In this document: in pieces, positions 39,601 to 51,600 of the stretch
Numbering within the stretch: the stretch's first letter is position 1
Layout of the letters: the number at the start of each line of letters is the position of its first letter
Assembly (NCBI GenBank): GCA_013399895.1
Contig: VXBA01005700.1
Coordinates: 588,081 to 652,080 of the forward strand
Source: Serilophus lunatus
Lineage: Eukaryota > Chordata > Aves > Passeriformes > Eurylaimidae
Direction of reading: 5' to 3'
DNA: 64,000 nucleotides
Made by a program: the position numbers and the translations under genes
Notes under the pieces: generated by a model
Told to the model about the DNA's origin: nothing
Seen by the model: the letters and a program-made list of their open reading frames with translations, nothing else
The model's database searches: none

Positions 39601-42600
39601 TGTAAGTCATTGCATTTTGCACTCCTTGCCAGGATACAAACTGATCTTGGACCTTTCGGGGATGATCTCTGCTTTACTTAGGTAGATTAGTTCAGTTACT
39701 TACAGGAGAACTGAGTGAAGCATTTGGTTTGAAGTAGCATCATGTCATTTCTATTTATTCTAATGTATTTCTGTTTGAAAATCATAATTTTCTCTATTCA
39801 TTGGCCTAGATACAGATTCACTTTATGTAACTTGCTTAATATACAATGTTATTACTGTCACGTACAATGAGAATTTTGGCATTTTGTATTTCACTTATGT
39901 GAATGTATATATGGCAAATTATTTTCCTCCAGCTGTGCCCTAGAATGTACACAAGGATGCAAGCCTGCGAGCTGATCCGCAGTGATATCACCAAAGGTCA
40001 CTCTTCGTAGTCAAGTTCACATTACCTCAATGAGTTTAACATGTGATGAGTGTAGAAAAGAGACTTAGGAAGTCATTATGTTCATACTAGGAAAAGCTTT
40101 ATCTTTTCACAGAATCATAAGAGCTACAGAACTCAGTAAAGTTTCTTTAGCTGGATACTAGAGTATTTATTCACACTATCAGCAACACTTCAAGAGCAGC
40201 CATTGAACTCGTTGAACCATTGAAGCACTGGTTGCTTTTAATCTCTTGATGTCAGAAAACAAGCAGGAACTCTTCCAAACTCTGCTCTAGTATCACAGGC
40301 TGTGAAATGACACACAGGCCAGTGGTAGTAGGTTTCCCCTAAAAACATAAATGGTTTGTAGTCTTCACAGTAGTATAAATGCCTTTGATAGTTGACAGTT
40401 TTAGAGGAATCTGATGGATAATGAATTTTAAAGGTTTCTGCAGTAGTTATGCTTTATATTAAAATAATCTTCATGTTTGTATATATGGTTTTGAATTTTT
40501 TTTTTCTTGGAAGAGTTGGAATGCATGCATTATATCACAGAATATACTGAGTTGGAAGGGACCCACAAGGATCATCAAGTCCAACCCTTAGCCCTACACA
40601 AAACCATCCCCAAGAGTCATACCATAGGCCTGACAGTAATATATCTGTACACGAGTGATTACAGTATTACATTTAATGGCTATTTTGTCTTTAATAAGAT
40701 CATCCGCTGTTATCCTTCCCACTCCTTCTCTTTGCCAAGAGTCAGGTATGTAAGATCTGAAAAGTAAAGAGCTGTTGAATGCCCAATGTCAAAGGTAACT
40801 TATTGGTGGTTTGCTCTGGTATAACTAACCCTTCTATTTTACTCCAAGTGGATTGCATGTCTACTTGTGCGTTCAAAAATAGTTACCCTAGAGAATGGCT
40901 TCCTCAACTCCAAGTTACATTTAACAAGCATTTTCCTTTCTCTACTATTTTGTCTGCATGTTGGAAGAGTTTTACTGTGCCAGAGCAATATGTATTTTCT
41001 TGACACAAATCTTTCAAGTGTTGGCAGGTAGTGCACCTACTCAGAACCAATAGGTACACTCTACTACACTATTGATTCTCACATTTTAGGATTTGGTTTG
41101 GTTTGTTTTTCCAAAACACCTCTGTCAGCAATAAAGTTACTGCTTCACTGAGACACAGTGACCTGGAATAGTTTTGTATTTCTGAATGTCCAGATTGTGT
41201 CATATCTTTAAGGTACTTTAGTGTCTTGCCTTATGCTGGTCTAAAGCATTTTTGCAGCATGTTTTCTTCCTTCAAATAATACTAATTCTTATCAAATCCT
41301 ACTTTTTCTCTCTACTTTGTTTTATTGCTTACCTCTTTGTATATGGATGAATGTTCCTGTCTATGTTGTTATACCTGAAAAAAGCCTTGATTAAGATCAG
41401 AGCTTTTCATTTCTTCACGTACAATTTCAGCATTTTAGATTTTTTTTTTATTTTCTTTTTAAGAAACTCAAAACCACAAACACAACAAAAAGCTGGCAAT
41501 AAAATAATTTTAGTTTAAATTTGGGCAACTATTTTTAGTAATGTTACATTTCAAATGTAGTATTTTTTCCCGAACAGATTTTATTGAGCATTATAATTAC
41601 ATTGGTTCCTTTCAGTTGTCTAGGTAGGGAAAGCTTTTTGCTGGTATGAAAAAACATGATCATGTCATAGCCTTCAAATATTTTTGTAGGAAAACATTCT
41701 GGCTAAATACTGAGCTGGTTTTTTTTCCAAGATTAATATTAATTATGAGATTGATGGAAAGCAGAAAATTTACATTAAAGCATCTGAGTTATCCATAATG
41801 TTTAGGGAAAATACTTTACTTATGAAGAATTTTAAGGAGGGATGAAAAATTCTCTACCTTATGCACAGAATATAAAGGACAAACTGGATAACCTGAGTTC
41901 TTGTCCCTCAGAGCAGGGTCTGTGGAGCCAGGTCCTAGTGTAAAGTCCAGCAGAACTGAGTGCTTGTAGTTGGCATGATTTGTCCCACGAGAGAGGGAGC
42001 AACAGAACAGGATTTATGTTGTAGATTTGGGGGGTTTTACGCTAGGTTGTACATTTTCTGCCAGCTCTGTTCCTTGAGTGAGTTCACCCAGGATCAGATG
42101 AGCCAAACTGTCAGAGGCCAGGAAGTAAAAGGCAAGAAAAGCACCTAATAGTAGAGGGCAGGTGTACCTTCCTTCAGCTATAAAGAAGCAACTCTTTCAG
42201 TCCACACTCCCTTTTCATTTAATTATTGCTATGGGGATTTGAGCAACTTGGTCTAGTGTTAATGCGTCCCTGCCCATAGCAGGGGTGTTAGAAGTAGATG
42301 ATCCTTTAGGTCCCTTCCAGCCTTCTATGATTCTATAACTGTTTCTGCATGTAAAACCCAGCATGGGGTAAATAGGTCTGTGGAACTTTGGGATGCTTTC
42401 CTTTCTGCTAAAATGTGTTTTCTGGGGAAATAGTTTTGCAAACTTTCCAGAATTAAAGGGTTCAGAAATTTAGCATTTGTGTTTCTCTATATATCTTTTT
42501 ATAGCCTTGTCTCTTCTTTCAATAATGTAATTGAAAATACAGGGGAAATCACCTTTTGAATGTTGCATGGAAAAAACTATTTTCTATATACTAGGAGAAG

Positions 42601-45600
42601 TTTCTGGTTGTCTGCTAGTATATTTATGGAGTTCAGACAATAGGCAAGTCCTGTGCATAGTTGTGGTGGTTTAAGATCACAGTTTCTGCATTAGGGGCGT
42701 GCTCAACAGTGACGAGAAGACTGAACAGAACTTAAACAACAGGGAAACAGTTTATTCGTCTGAGACTCAACCAGGGGAAGCAAACAGTTTATGGGAGTCC
42801 CAAACTTAACACAAAGATTACACTCGACAAAAAACCATGCAAAAAGGGAAAAGGAAAAAAGGGGATAAACAAACTGCTTTTCAAAGGCCAGGCAGGCTGG
42901 CCAAGGAAAAGCAGGGGGAAGGGAAAGCTGCTCCTCTTCTCACAATAGGCAAGTCCTGTGCATAGTTTTCCCAGTTGTAGCACACTATTCCATCAGAGGT
43001 CTCCTTTAAAAGCTGGGAGTCTGTCTCATATGTGCCACAGAGTTTCAAAACTGAAATGTATGCTCCAGTCTTGCCCACATTAATTCCATACTTCTCTCAC
43101 ATGATGTGGTAATATATGCAGAATGCACTATTTGTCTCTTCCCTGTGCTACTTGGTATGCAAAGACAGCACTGAAATCAATGCAAGACTTCAAGTGAGAC
43201 CACATTAAGAGCTAGCATATATTGAAAATGGTGCCTGATGAGAAGCTTGTTTCTGAAGAACATTTTAAATCCAAACGGGAAATGCACATAAGATTCTTGC
43301 AGAAAAGTTTTTCTTTCATAGAAAACAAAAATTTAATTTTAACAGTCTTCTGTATGCAAGAAATATTTTCTCCTCATACTTCTGTACCAAGGAGAGATTA
43401 CTTACTAATGGAGCATGGAGAGGTAAAAGTATCTACATCACATTTCTTTGTGGACCCTACAGATAAATTGGCAGAATAATAATCCAAGTCAAATTGCTCA
43501 TGTAGAGTTCCCAGAGGGGATCCTGTGTTAAACAGTATCTTAATTCAGTATTTGCCTCATAAATCACCTTACAAATACCTCTCTGAGCTATGCAGTTCAT
43601 CTCATACACTGTAAATTTTTCTGAACTTCTATAGCAACCAAGACCACTGTGTGAGAGGGGTTGTAGTCTCAGTTATACCACAAAAAGAGGCCGGAGGAGG
43701 CACAAGCTGGTATACCTGGAGGAAGACTGGACTGAAGGATTGCTCTGGGCTCAGTGTCAGTCTTGCCTGAGATGAAGGCAGAAAATTACATGAGTTTCTG
43801 CTTTCTATGGCATATGTGAAAGGAATCCCCCCTGTATGATCTTTGTGGATCTTGGGTTTGAGGTGCTATTGTACTTCAAAGAGCAAAAAGTTTAAGTAGA
43901 TGTTGAAGGATATTCACCTTGAGGGGAAAAAAAGAATATTAGCTTTTTTTCTTCAACCACCCCTCTGCCTTGATAGTACGTGCGTAAGAGTAGCAGAACA
44001 AGAAGAAATACATCCCGCACACCATCTGAATCTATATACAGCTCACTGGATAAGTCTTGTCCTTTTATTTCTTTTTCTGTCTTCTGGAAGCCACAGTAAG
44101 ACAGTTTGGTTGAATTTACTAGTTTTAGGAGGCAGAAGGAGAACTCCCCATAGGAATACAGAAACAAGATGCCATTTTATTTCTTTTTCAAGATCTTTGA
44201 CTCGTTCACAGATGAAAGTACAGTTCTTGTGACCTCTCGGACTAGACTTTAGGCTGGTTACACAGATAATAATGCAGAGTAGTAGTACAGGATGATCCCT
44301 AGTTGTTCCCTGAAGTTTTACCTTTAGTTACACAATGGTGTTCCCAGGGCAACCACTGAATGAAGCTGGTAGCAAAGTTCACTGTTTTGTTAAGGAAACC
44401 TGGCTTTCCTCTTTTTTTAAATTCAGTTTAAAAGCCAAACAGATGCTTTGAAATACTTTTTCAGCAAGTACTCTTATTTGTGATGAAGTTATGTGTGTTA
44501 TTTGAGTTTGCACGTGTGTGTGTGTGTGTGTGTGCTCTCATCTATGATAGTCGACCAGGCAACTTGGCTTACAAGCAAGGCACTGTGAGAAGGCAAGCAA
44601 AACAGAGGTTTAGCTTGGCAAACACTGCTTTTCTTTCAATGAAGGATTTTCTTTTTGGGGAGGGAAAAAAAAAGAAAAAATCTCCAGCCCATCAAATCTG
44701 TATACTAACAAAGATCTAGAGCAGTGTTTCCTGATGTCTTACTGGCTCTCACCATGCCTTGTGTAAAACACACAGCTATCACTGACTACTATTTCTCTGG
44801 AGCTTAAACATTTCAGGAAGAGCAAAAATAGCATTTTGGGTTACAAATGAGAACCAGTAAGTCAAGCGTCCTCATGTGCAGCCCCCCAGCCCTGTAGTTC
44901 GAACTTCTCACCCCCTCAGTCATGTCTTATGAACCCTGTATTTGACCATCTTCATCCCCTCCATATTCTGAGGATAAAAATCAACTGCTTTTATAAGACA
45001 AAGTTACCCCCTGAAGATACATTTCTACCCTAACCAAGCTACCATCACAGCAGTCTGTGCTTCCCCTTTCAAGATGCGCATACTGCTACATGAAGTACTT
45101 CTTCAGCTTCTTGTCATTCTGTGTCATTCTTTCAGAAGTACAAAGTGAAAATAAAGCATCCATTTGTCTAATGATTGGTGAGGTTTTGCTTTTCCTTTTA
45201 GGCTATAATTACTGCAAAAATATGAATGTTCTGCAATGCTTATTTTAGAATATTTCATCTCCTTTACTTGTAAAATTGACTTAGATTTTATTGAAGAAAT
45301 GAAATTGTAAATTTAATGAGTTCAATTAGTCACATTTTCTTTTCTTGGTAAGCCTTTGAAATGGGCCAGGCTTTCCAAGATTAACTTTTGACAAATGCTC
45401 TTTCTATCCCAGATTTGGATTTGCAGCTTACTCCTAGTGGAGAAGTCACGAAACAGATTGGAGAGGCCCTGCCTGTGTCATGCACAATTTCTTCCAGTAG
45501 AAATGCAACTGTGTTTTGGATAAAGGTCAGTAATTCATCTACTTCACGCTTCATCTGAGTGTTCACCTCTTCATATTACTGCTGCTACTTCAGTGTTTTG

Positions 45601-48600
45601 GAAGGAAGGAAGTTGTTCATTGCGCTTTTTAAAGAATTTTGTTAAAATGTTACACGTATGGCTAAAATGAGACCTACTCACATTCATGACTGAAAATTAC
45701 TGGTTACTGTAATTTTTCGTTCAGTTCAAATGGAGAGAAGTAATGTACACTGTAACACAAACATCACTTTTTTGAAATGGTCTATACAAGGCTCTTTAAG
45801 AATCAGGTTCCTCTAAGAAAGAAAGCCCATTTGGAGAAATTATAGTGTGTTGTTTTCTCAGAGTCAAGCTTGAACTTGGTTCCAGTAAGCATAATAAAAG
45901 GGCAAGGCAGGTTGAGAGATCAAATATTAACACCAGACGTTGAGTGCCTGGTGAAAGAGGTAGCTGTGATGGAAGGTGGCTTTACACCAAACCTCCTGTG
46001 ATGGAAACTTAAAATAATGATGCCTGATTGTTGTTTATGGGAATATGTTGATCTCCTAAGGCTATCCTAGAGCTGACTTGTTTGTGTCTCAAACAGTTTG
46101 TACCACTAGTTTGGTACCATTAGTTTTGGCTAACCTAGTAGAAAAGCTCAGAGCTAATTATTGATCTCATCTATGTCCTTGTTTTGAAAGCAAAGTTGTT
46201 CAAGAGGAAGGGAGGTGACTTAGATAAGTGTCCAGCAGTTTCTGCTTTTCATGCTGTGTATTAAAGTGTAGTTATTAATGGGGAAGCACTTTAAAAGTAA
46301 GGCAATAATTTGCCAAAGCATGTGAAAACTTCTGTTTATGGTAGTCATATTTGTAATTTAGGGGTTAATGTATTGTGAGTTAATCTCTGTCCCTTCTAAC
46401 TCCTTACTTTTTCAGGACAATACCAGGATGCAAACAAGTCCCTCATTTTCAAGTCTTCAGTATCAAGATGCTGGAAACTATGTCTGTGAAACTGCTCTAC
46501 AGGAGGTCGAAGGATTAAGAAAAAGACAGACACTGAAACTTATTGTGGAAGGTAAGCAAGCAGATAGTTATGACTATTAAGTGTTCTTTTTAAATAAAGT
46601 GGTTAACTGTACTATTGTTCTTTTAGGAAAACCTCAAATCAAAATGACAAAGAAAACCAACACAAATAAAATGTCTAAAACAATTATCTGCCATGTGGAA
46701 GGTTTCCCCAAACCAGCAGTTCAATGGACAGTCACTGGTAGTGGAAGCATCATAAATAAAGCAAGTATCTTTCTTATTGCTTTATTTACCAAAAGATAAT
46801 GCATAAAAAGTGCAAACGAAAATCAAGGAACGCTTTTCAGGTAGTGAGATTGAAGAATATAAGTCTTTTTCATTTACCTAAGAGAAGGTTAAGTGATAGC
46901 TGATGTTTTTAAGATAAAGGTTTTTGGAATAGAGGAGGTAAAGGCAAAGGAGATTTCCTGGCTACAAGTCAAAGCTGAAAGGAAAAGGTTACAAATGAAA
47001 TATTCATTTTTTTAAGTCATTTTAGCTGGGTCATGCGCTGATTTTGCCATTGCATACAGAATTTGCAAATAATGGTGGAACTACAGAACTTACATTAGAA
47101 AGCAAATGGGTACCATTAACTGGGTGAAATGCAATGAAATGTGGCATGTGAAAGTCGGAAATTACATTCGATATCATTCCTTATGGCCTTTGCAGCTTTT
47201 ATCTTAATTTTTGTAGTTCCTTTTTTATGGCTAGACCTGTTGTTTCTCACTGGAAACAGAATCATGATGTATTCATTCTGGGGGATAAATAAGAAGTACC
47301 CTTACATAGCAGGAAAAACCTGTAAAATAAGCAAACTGAAGTATTTTGATTGATTACCAGATCCCATGCAAAGTATTGCTACATTTTGCTTTAGCAGGAA
47401 GAATAATTGAGACCTCTACACAAACATTCAGAGACTTGAAGTACAATGCATGGTGCTCCTATAGATTTCATTTTCAAATGAAATCCTATAGGTTTTCATT
47501 TTCAAATAGGTTTGCTTATAGCCTGCGGAATTTATATATAACTATCAAAATGTGTCCATTTACTTTAAGCTATAGGGCAGGAATTGTCTTGAAGCTATAT
47601 AAATGATTGGAAATAATTTGGATATTGCATTAATCCAAGAATGATGTGCAGCAAATTTAAGGAACAACACATAATGATTACAGTCCAGATGTTGCAGGTG
47701 CTACTAAATACATGTAGCTTGACAAAATAATGCTTAGTGTGGAAACAACTTGGAAAGCTGAAAAGTGGTAAACTTAGAACAATTCTTTTGCTTATAAAGA
47801 CATAAGTGAAAAACATGGAGATGTAAAGAAATGATAGCTTAGAAGTTGAGGGAGTTTTTTAAGAATTTTGTGAATTGGAATATTTTTTGAGTAGTTGAAA
47901 GAAAAGCAAATACAGAATTGGTTAATGTTCTTAAAAATACACCTCTTTATCATTGGTCTTACAGTGCAGTGCACACCAAACTATAACTGAGTATCTTGGC
48001 CAAAGTGTTTTCTTTTGAAGATTCACATTAACCATTTAATAAATTAATCCAATATTTCTATTGCTGTTGTTTGGAAAACTGAAATATTTGTTGAAACTTT
48101 TTTCCCTCTGAATATTTTTGATGTGTAAAACAGGTAGTGCATGTATTGTTCTTTGCCTTTGTAAAGGATACGAATTTTCCTTTTTTACCTTTTCAGACAG
48201 AGGAGACAAAATACGTTAATGGGAAATTTTCCAGCAAAATTGTGATTGCTCCTGAGGAAAATGTGACTTTAACTTGCATTGCAGAAAATGAGCTAGAAAG
48301 GACTGTGACCTCCATGAATGTCTCTGCTAGTGAGTGTCCTCTAAAGATCATTTCCTTAAAGTTATAGTTTCTCCTAAAATACCCACACATCACAAACAAA
48401 TGAAGAGTAGGTCTGCCTAGTAATGTTGATACTAAGATATTTAACCTTTTTGTCTTAAGTCAACCCATTGTAAATCCACACTGGATCAGTAGTACATAAA
48501 ATTTATTGATAGCTTTCTAGATGAAGACACTTAGAATTTATGCCTTTCTTGGCTAGCTATATCTACAAAAAACAATATTACAAAATAATACAATGTATTA

Positions 48601-51600
48601 GTACAAAATATTCCAAAATAAATATTCCAAAATAATGCTTTATTAACAAGACAAAAATCTTTATTTATTACTTAAGATAGTCTTTTCGTCCCCAAATTCC
48701 AGTTCATTACTACTAGTATGACTTGACTCACAACAGAAATCAGCCATACTTGGTTTAATCAATGATGAAAGGTAGTGAGAAGATACAGTTAGTGGAAGAG
48801 TAGCACAGAAATACTCGGTCAGAAATATTTCTGACTTTAGCATTACAGGTTTTGAGTAAGATTCTTCAACTGGATATATTATAGTTGCAAAGGAAAGGCT
48901 TGTGTTTAAAGATGAAATTAATTACCTTGTTTGGCAAACACTGCATTAATTTTCAGCTTCTGTCATTGCTGCAAGTATGCAATTAAAGGTGATGTTCAGG
49001 TATAATACATTTTGTCTTTGTTTTAATTTTAATATTTTTCATTTCAGTAAGTATTCCAGAATATGATGAGACAGAGGATAGAAATGGTATGTATGGTCTT
49101 CTATCTCTGTAGCCCTTTCTTTTGTCTCAGTTCAAGACCTGTGTAGTGTCACTGTGCAATTTCCACAGTCCCTCAAAGCTGGACTTGATTTGAAATAGCT
49201 TGTACCATGTTTGACTAAGATGTGACTTTCTTGAAGCTTAAGATTAAAGAACTTTTAAGAAACAATGCCTACTTTTTGACTTGCTGAGCCCCTTTCTATT
49301 GTCTCAGAAAATTCTTAGAAATGGTGTAATAGTTTACTTTGTCATAGGTCATCTCTCTTTTTTCTTCTTGGCTTCAGGTGACAGTAGCGAAAAAGTTAAT
49401 GACCAGGCAAAGCTAATAGTGGGAATTGTGGTCGGTCTTCTGCTGGTTGCTCTGGTTGCAGGTGTTGTCTACTGGCTCTACATGAAGAAATCAAAGTAAG
49501 AAGTTACGGAAAACTTCATACTTAATTGGAAAAAGAATAATGATAGGCAGAAATGTATGTTTACCTGTTTTCCTTCCTGCAGCATTCCAGCAGTCAGGCG
49601 TGGGGAAAAGCTGTTACAGTAGGTGAATTTAATAGAGAAAGGAAACTTGATGCCTCTTATCAACTTGTCCTAGTGCATAACAGGACCCATCTCCTTGATG
49701 TGGGGTTCTAAGACTTTCATCGATCTTAGTTGTAATGTCTTCCCTGACAGCCAAGTCTGTGCTGGCTCTTGCATTTGAATATAGCGCCTACTACTTAATT
49801 AGGGACTTGATGTGTGGAAGTCTGGCTTTCCTGGTGGTAGAAACTGTCTTCATCATTTGCTTTAAAAATGGAATAACTTACAGAATAAGACTAAATCCTC
49901 TCAGGAGGTGAGAGATCCTTAGTCGTTTTGTTCATGTGTACTTTGAGGTCTCAGAAGTAAAAATGGTAAAGATAGAGCTTGTGTTGTTGAAAAATCTAGA
50001 AGCTATCATCCAAATAAATGTGTTTTAGCCATCCTTGGGATTTGCCAGTAAGGCCTGTTTAAGTTTCTTCATTATCACAGAGGCTCACTTAAGAAAATAA
50101 ATTGGGTGATGTCAAGAAGTGACCATGTTTCTCCATCCTTTTGAAGTTGGCCATTATTGCATGCCATTTGGCCTTGCTGCCATACATTTGTCTCCAGAGA
50201 GAACTGAGGGCAGGCTTGCTTTCTGAAGGGCTCCTTGCTGCTGCTTTTTAGCAGAAGAGATTAAGGTAGTTATGCATAACATGCACAGATCAGTACAAGT
50301 ATAAAAGCCATCTTAAAGTTCAATTTTTCTTTCTATGACCTTCCATTAAAATTTGATCAAATTAGATCTAAAATATACCAGTGGTATTTTACTATGGACA
50401 AATCTGTTTTCATTGATGTGAAAGTACAACAAGGAATTCTCCATCTGCTAGAAAATACTCCTTTTTTTGAATAATGCATAAGGATGTAACTACCGTAACT
50501 GGTCAGGCTTTAGAAGTTTTTCAAATACAGAATTGTTACAAATCACCCAAGCACAGAACTGCACTCAGATATAATACATGCGGGGTTTTTTTGCAAAGCT
50601 TATGCTTCTTTTGTTAAAAATGAAAAAGTAACAGTAACATGTAGTGCTATTCCTCCCAGACTTTGCTACTGTTTTGATAATGTATACAATAATTTCCTTT
50701 TTCTCATTCCTTTTCAAGTATGTGAATGTGGAATCATGAAACTAGATCACTGATTTGAAGTTTTTTGGGTATAAGGAGGGCAGAAAAGGTAAAATAGTAC
50801 AAGAAAAGGTATTACATATTGTGGGGAGAGCTAACAGGAATCGTAGAATATAGCATAAGTTGAGTTTAAAATAACTTTTTCTGCTTCAAAGATAATATAC
50901 AGCATGTTTTAAATAGACAACACTTTTTGTCCTCAAGCTTAAAGGAAGAATTAGAGCTAGAATCAATTAGACATGTTCACCAGAAAAAAAAATCAACACC
51001 TTTTTTAGTTAAATAATAGTCTCCATATTTGATACATGGTTTCTAGCTTCTAAAATCCTTAATTGATGCATCATTATTGACAGTCTGCAGTTCTCAGTGT
51101 ATATTTAAGTTGTTCTTATAGTATCCTCCCTGCTTTCTGCACACCATACTTGCAAGAGGAAGCAGAGTGTTAGTACATATTCTGACCAAGTTTTCATTAT
51201 GAGTTATAGGCAAAAAATCAAAGCAGTCCTTGCAAAAAGCATCTTACACCTCTAGCCACAACCTATGTCTAGTCACAACTCCTCCATCTCCATACAGGCC
51301 AGCAGTTAGTAATGTTTTTTTGAACCCACCCTTGAACAGTAACTCACCTGATCTCTATCCCCAAAGTGGCGCCAAAGGAAAGTCTGAGAAGGCAGCAGCA
51401 CAGAACTTTGCAAGTCTGCCGAGGCAAGAAAAACATTACTTTTTTGTTATTGGTGTTGTGGTTTGTATAATACTCTATTGTCTTGTCATCCACACTAAGT
51501 AGGAATTATACTTGTAGCCTTGGAATTTGTTCACAATAAATCACTTGTACAGTTATTCACCGCTTTCAGCTCCACTTGATGGAAAAAATTATTATTGCCA

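Larger units (their letters stand above)
39602..45412 (+). other. ALCAM: ALCAM intron 8
   Basis: 5,811 bases, GTAAGT...CTATCCCAG. It is the most repeat-rich intron of the window: a minus-strand CR1 fragment near 40.53 kb, a plus-strand CR1 3' end near 42.23 kb, an LTR-like insertion at 42.66-42.94 kb and a (GT)n microsatellite at 44.51 kb. No exon seen. Confidence 0.9.

Noticed and set aside
40110..40135. CACAGAATCATAAGAG as an antisense CR1 end
   Set aside because: The match stops after the first dozen bases.
46765..46770. GTATCT as a normal GT donor for exon 11
   Set aside because: It would add four bases, shift the frame and meet a stop in exon 12.
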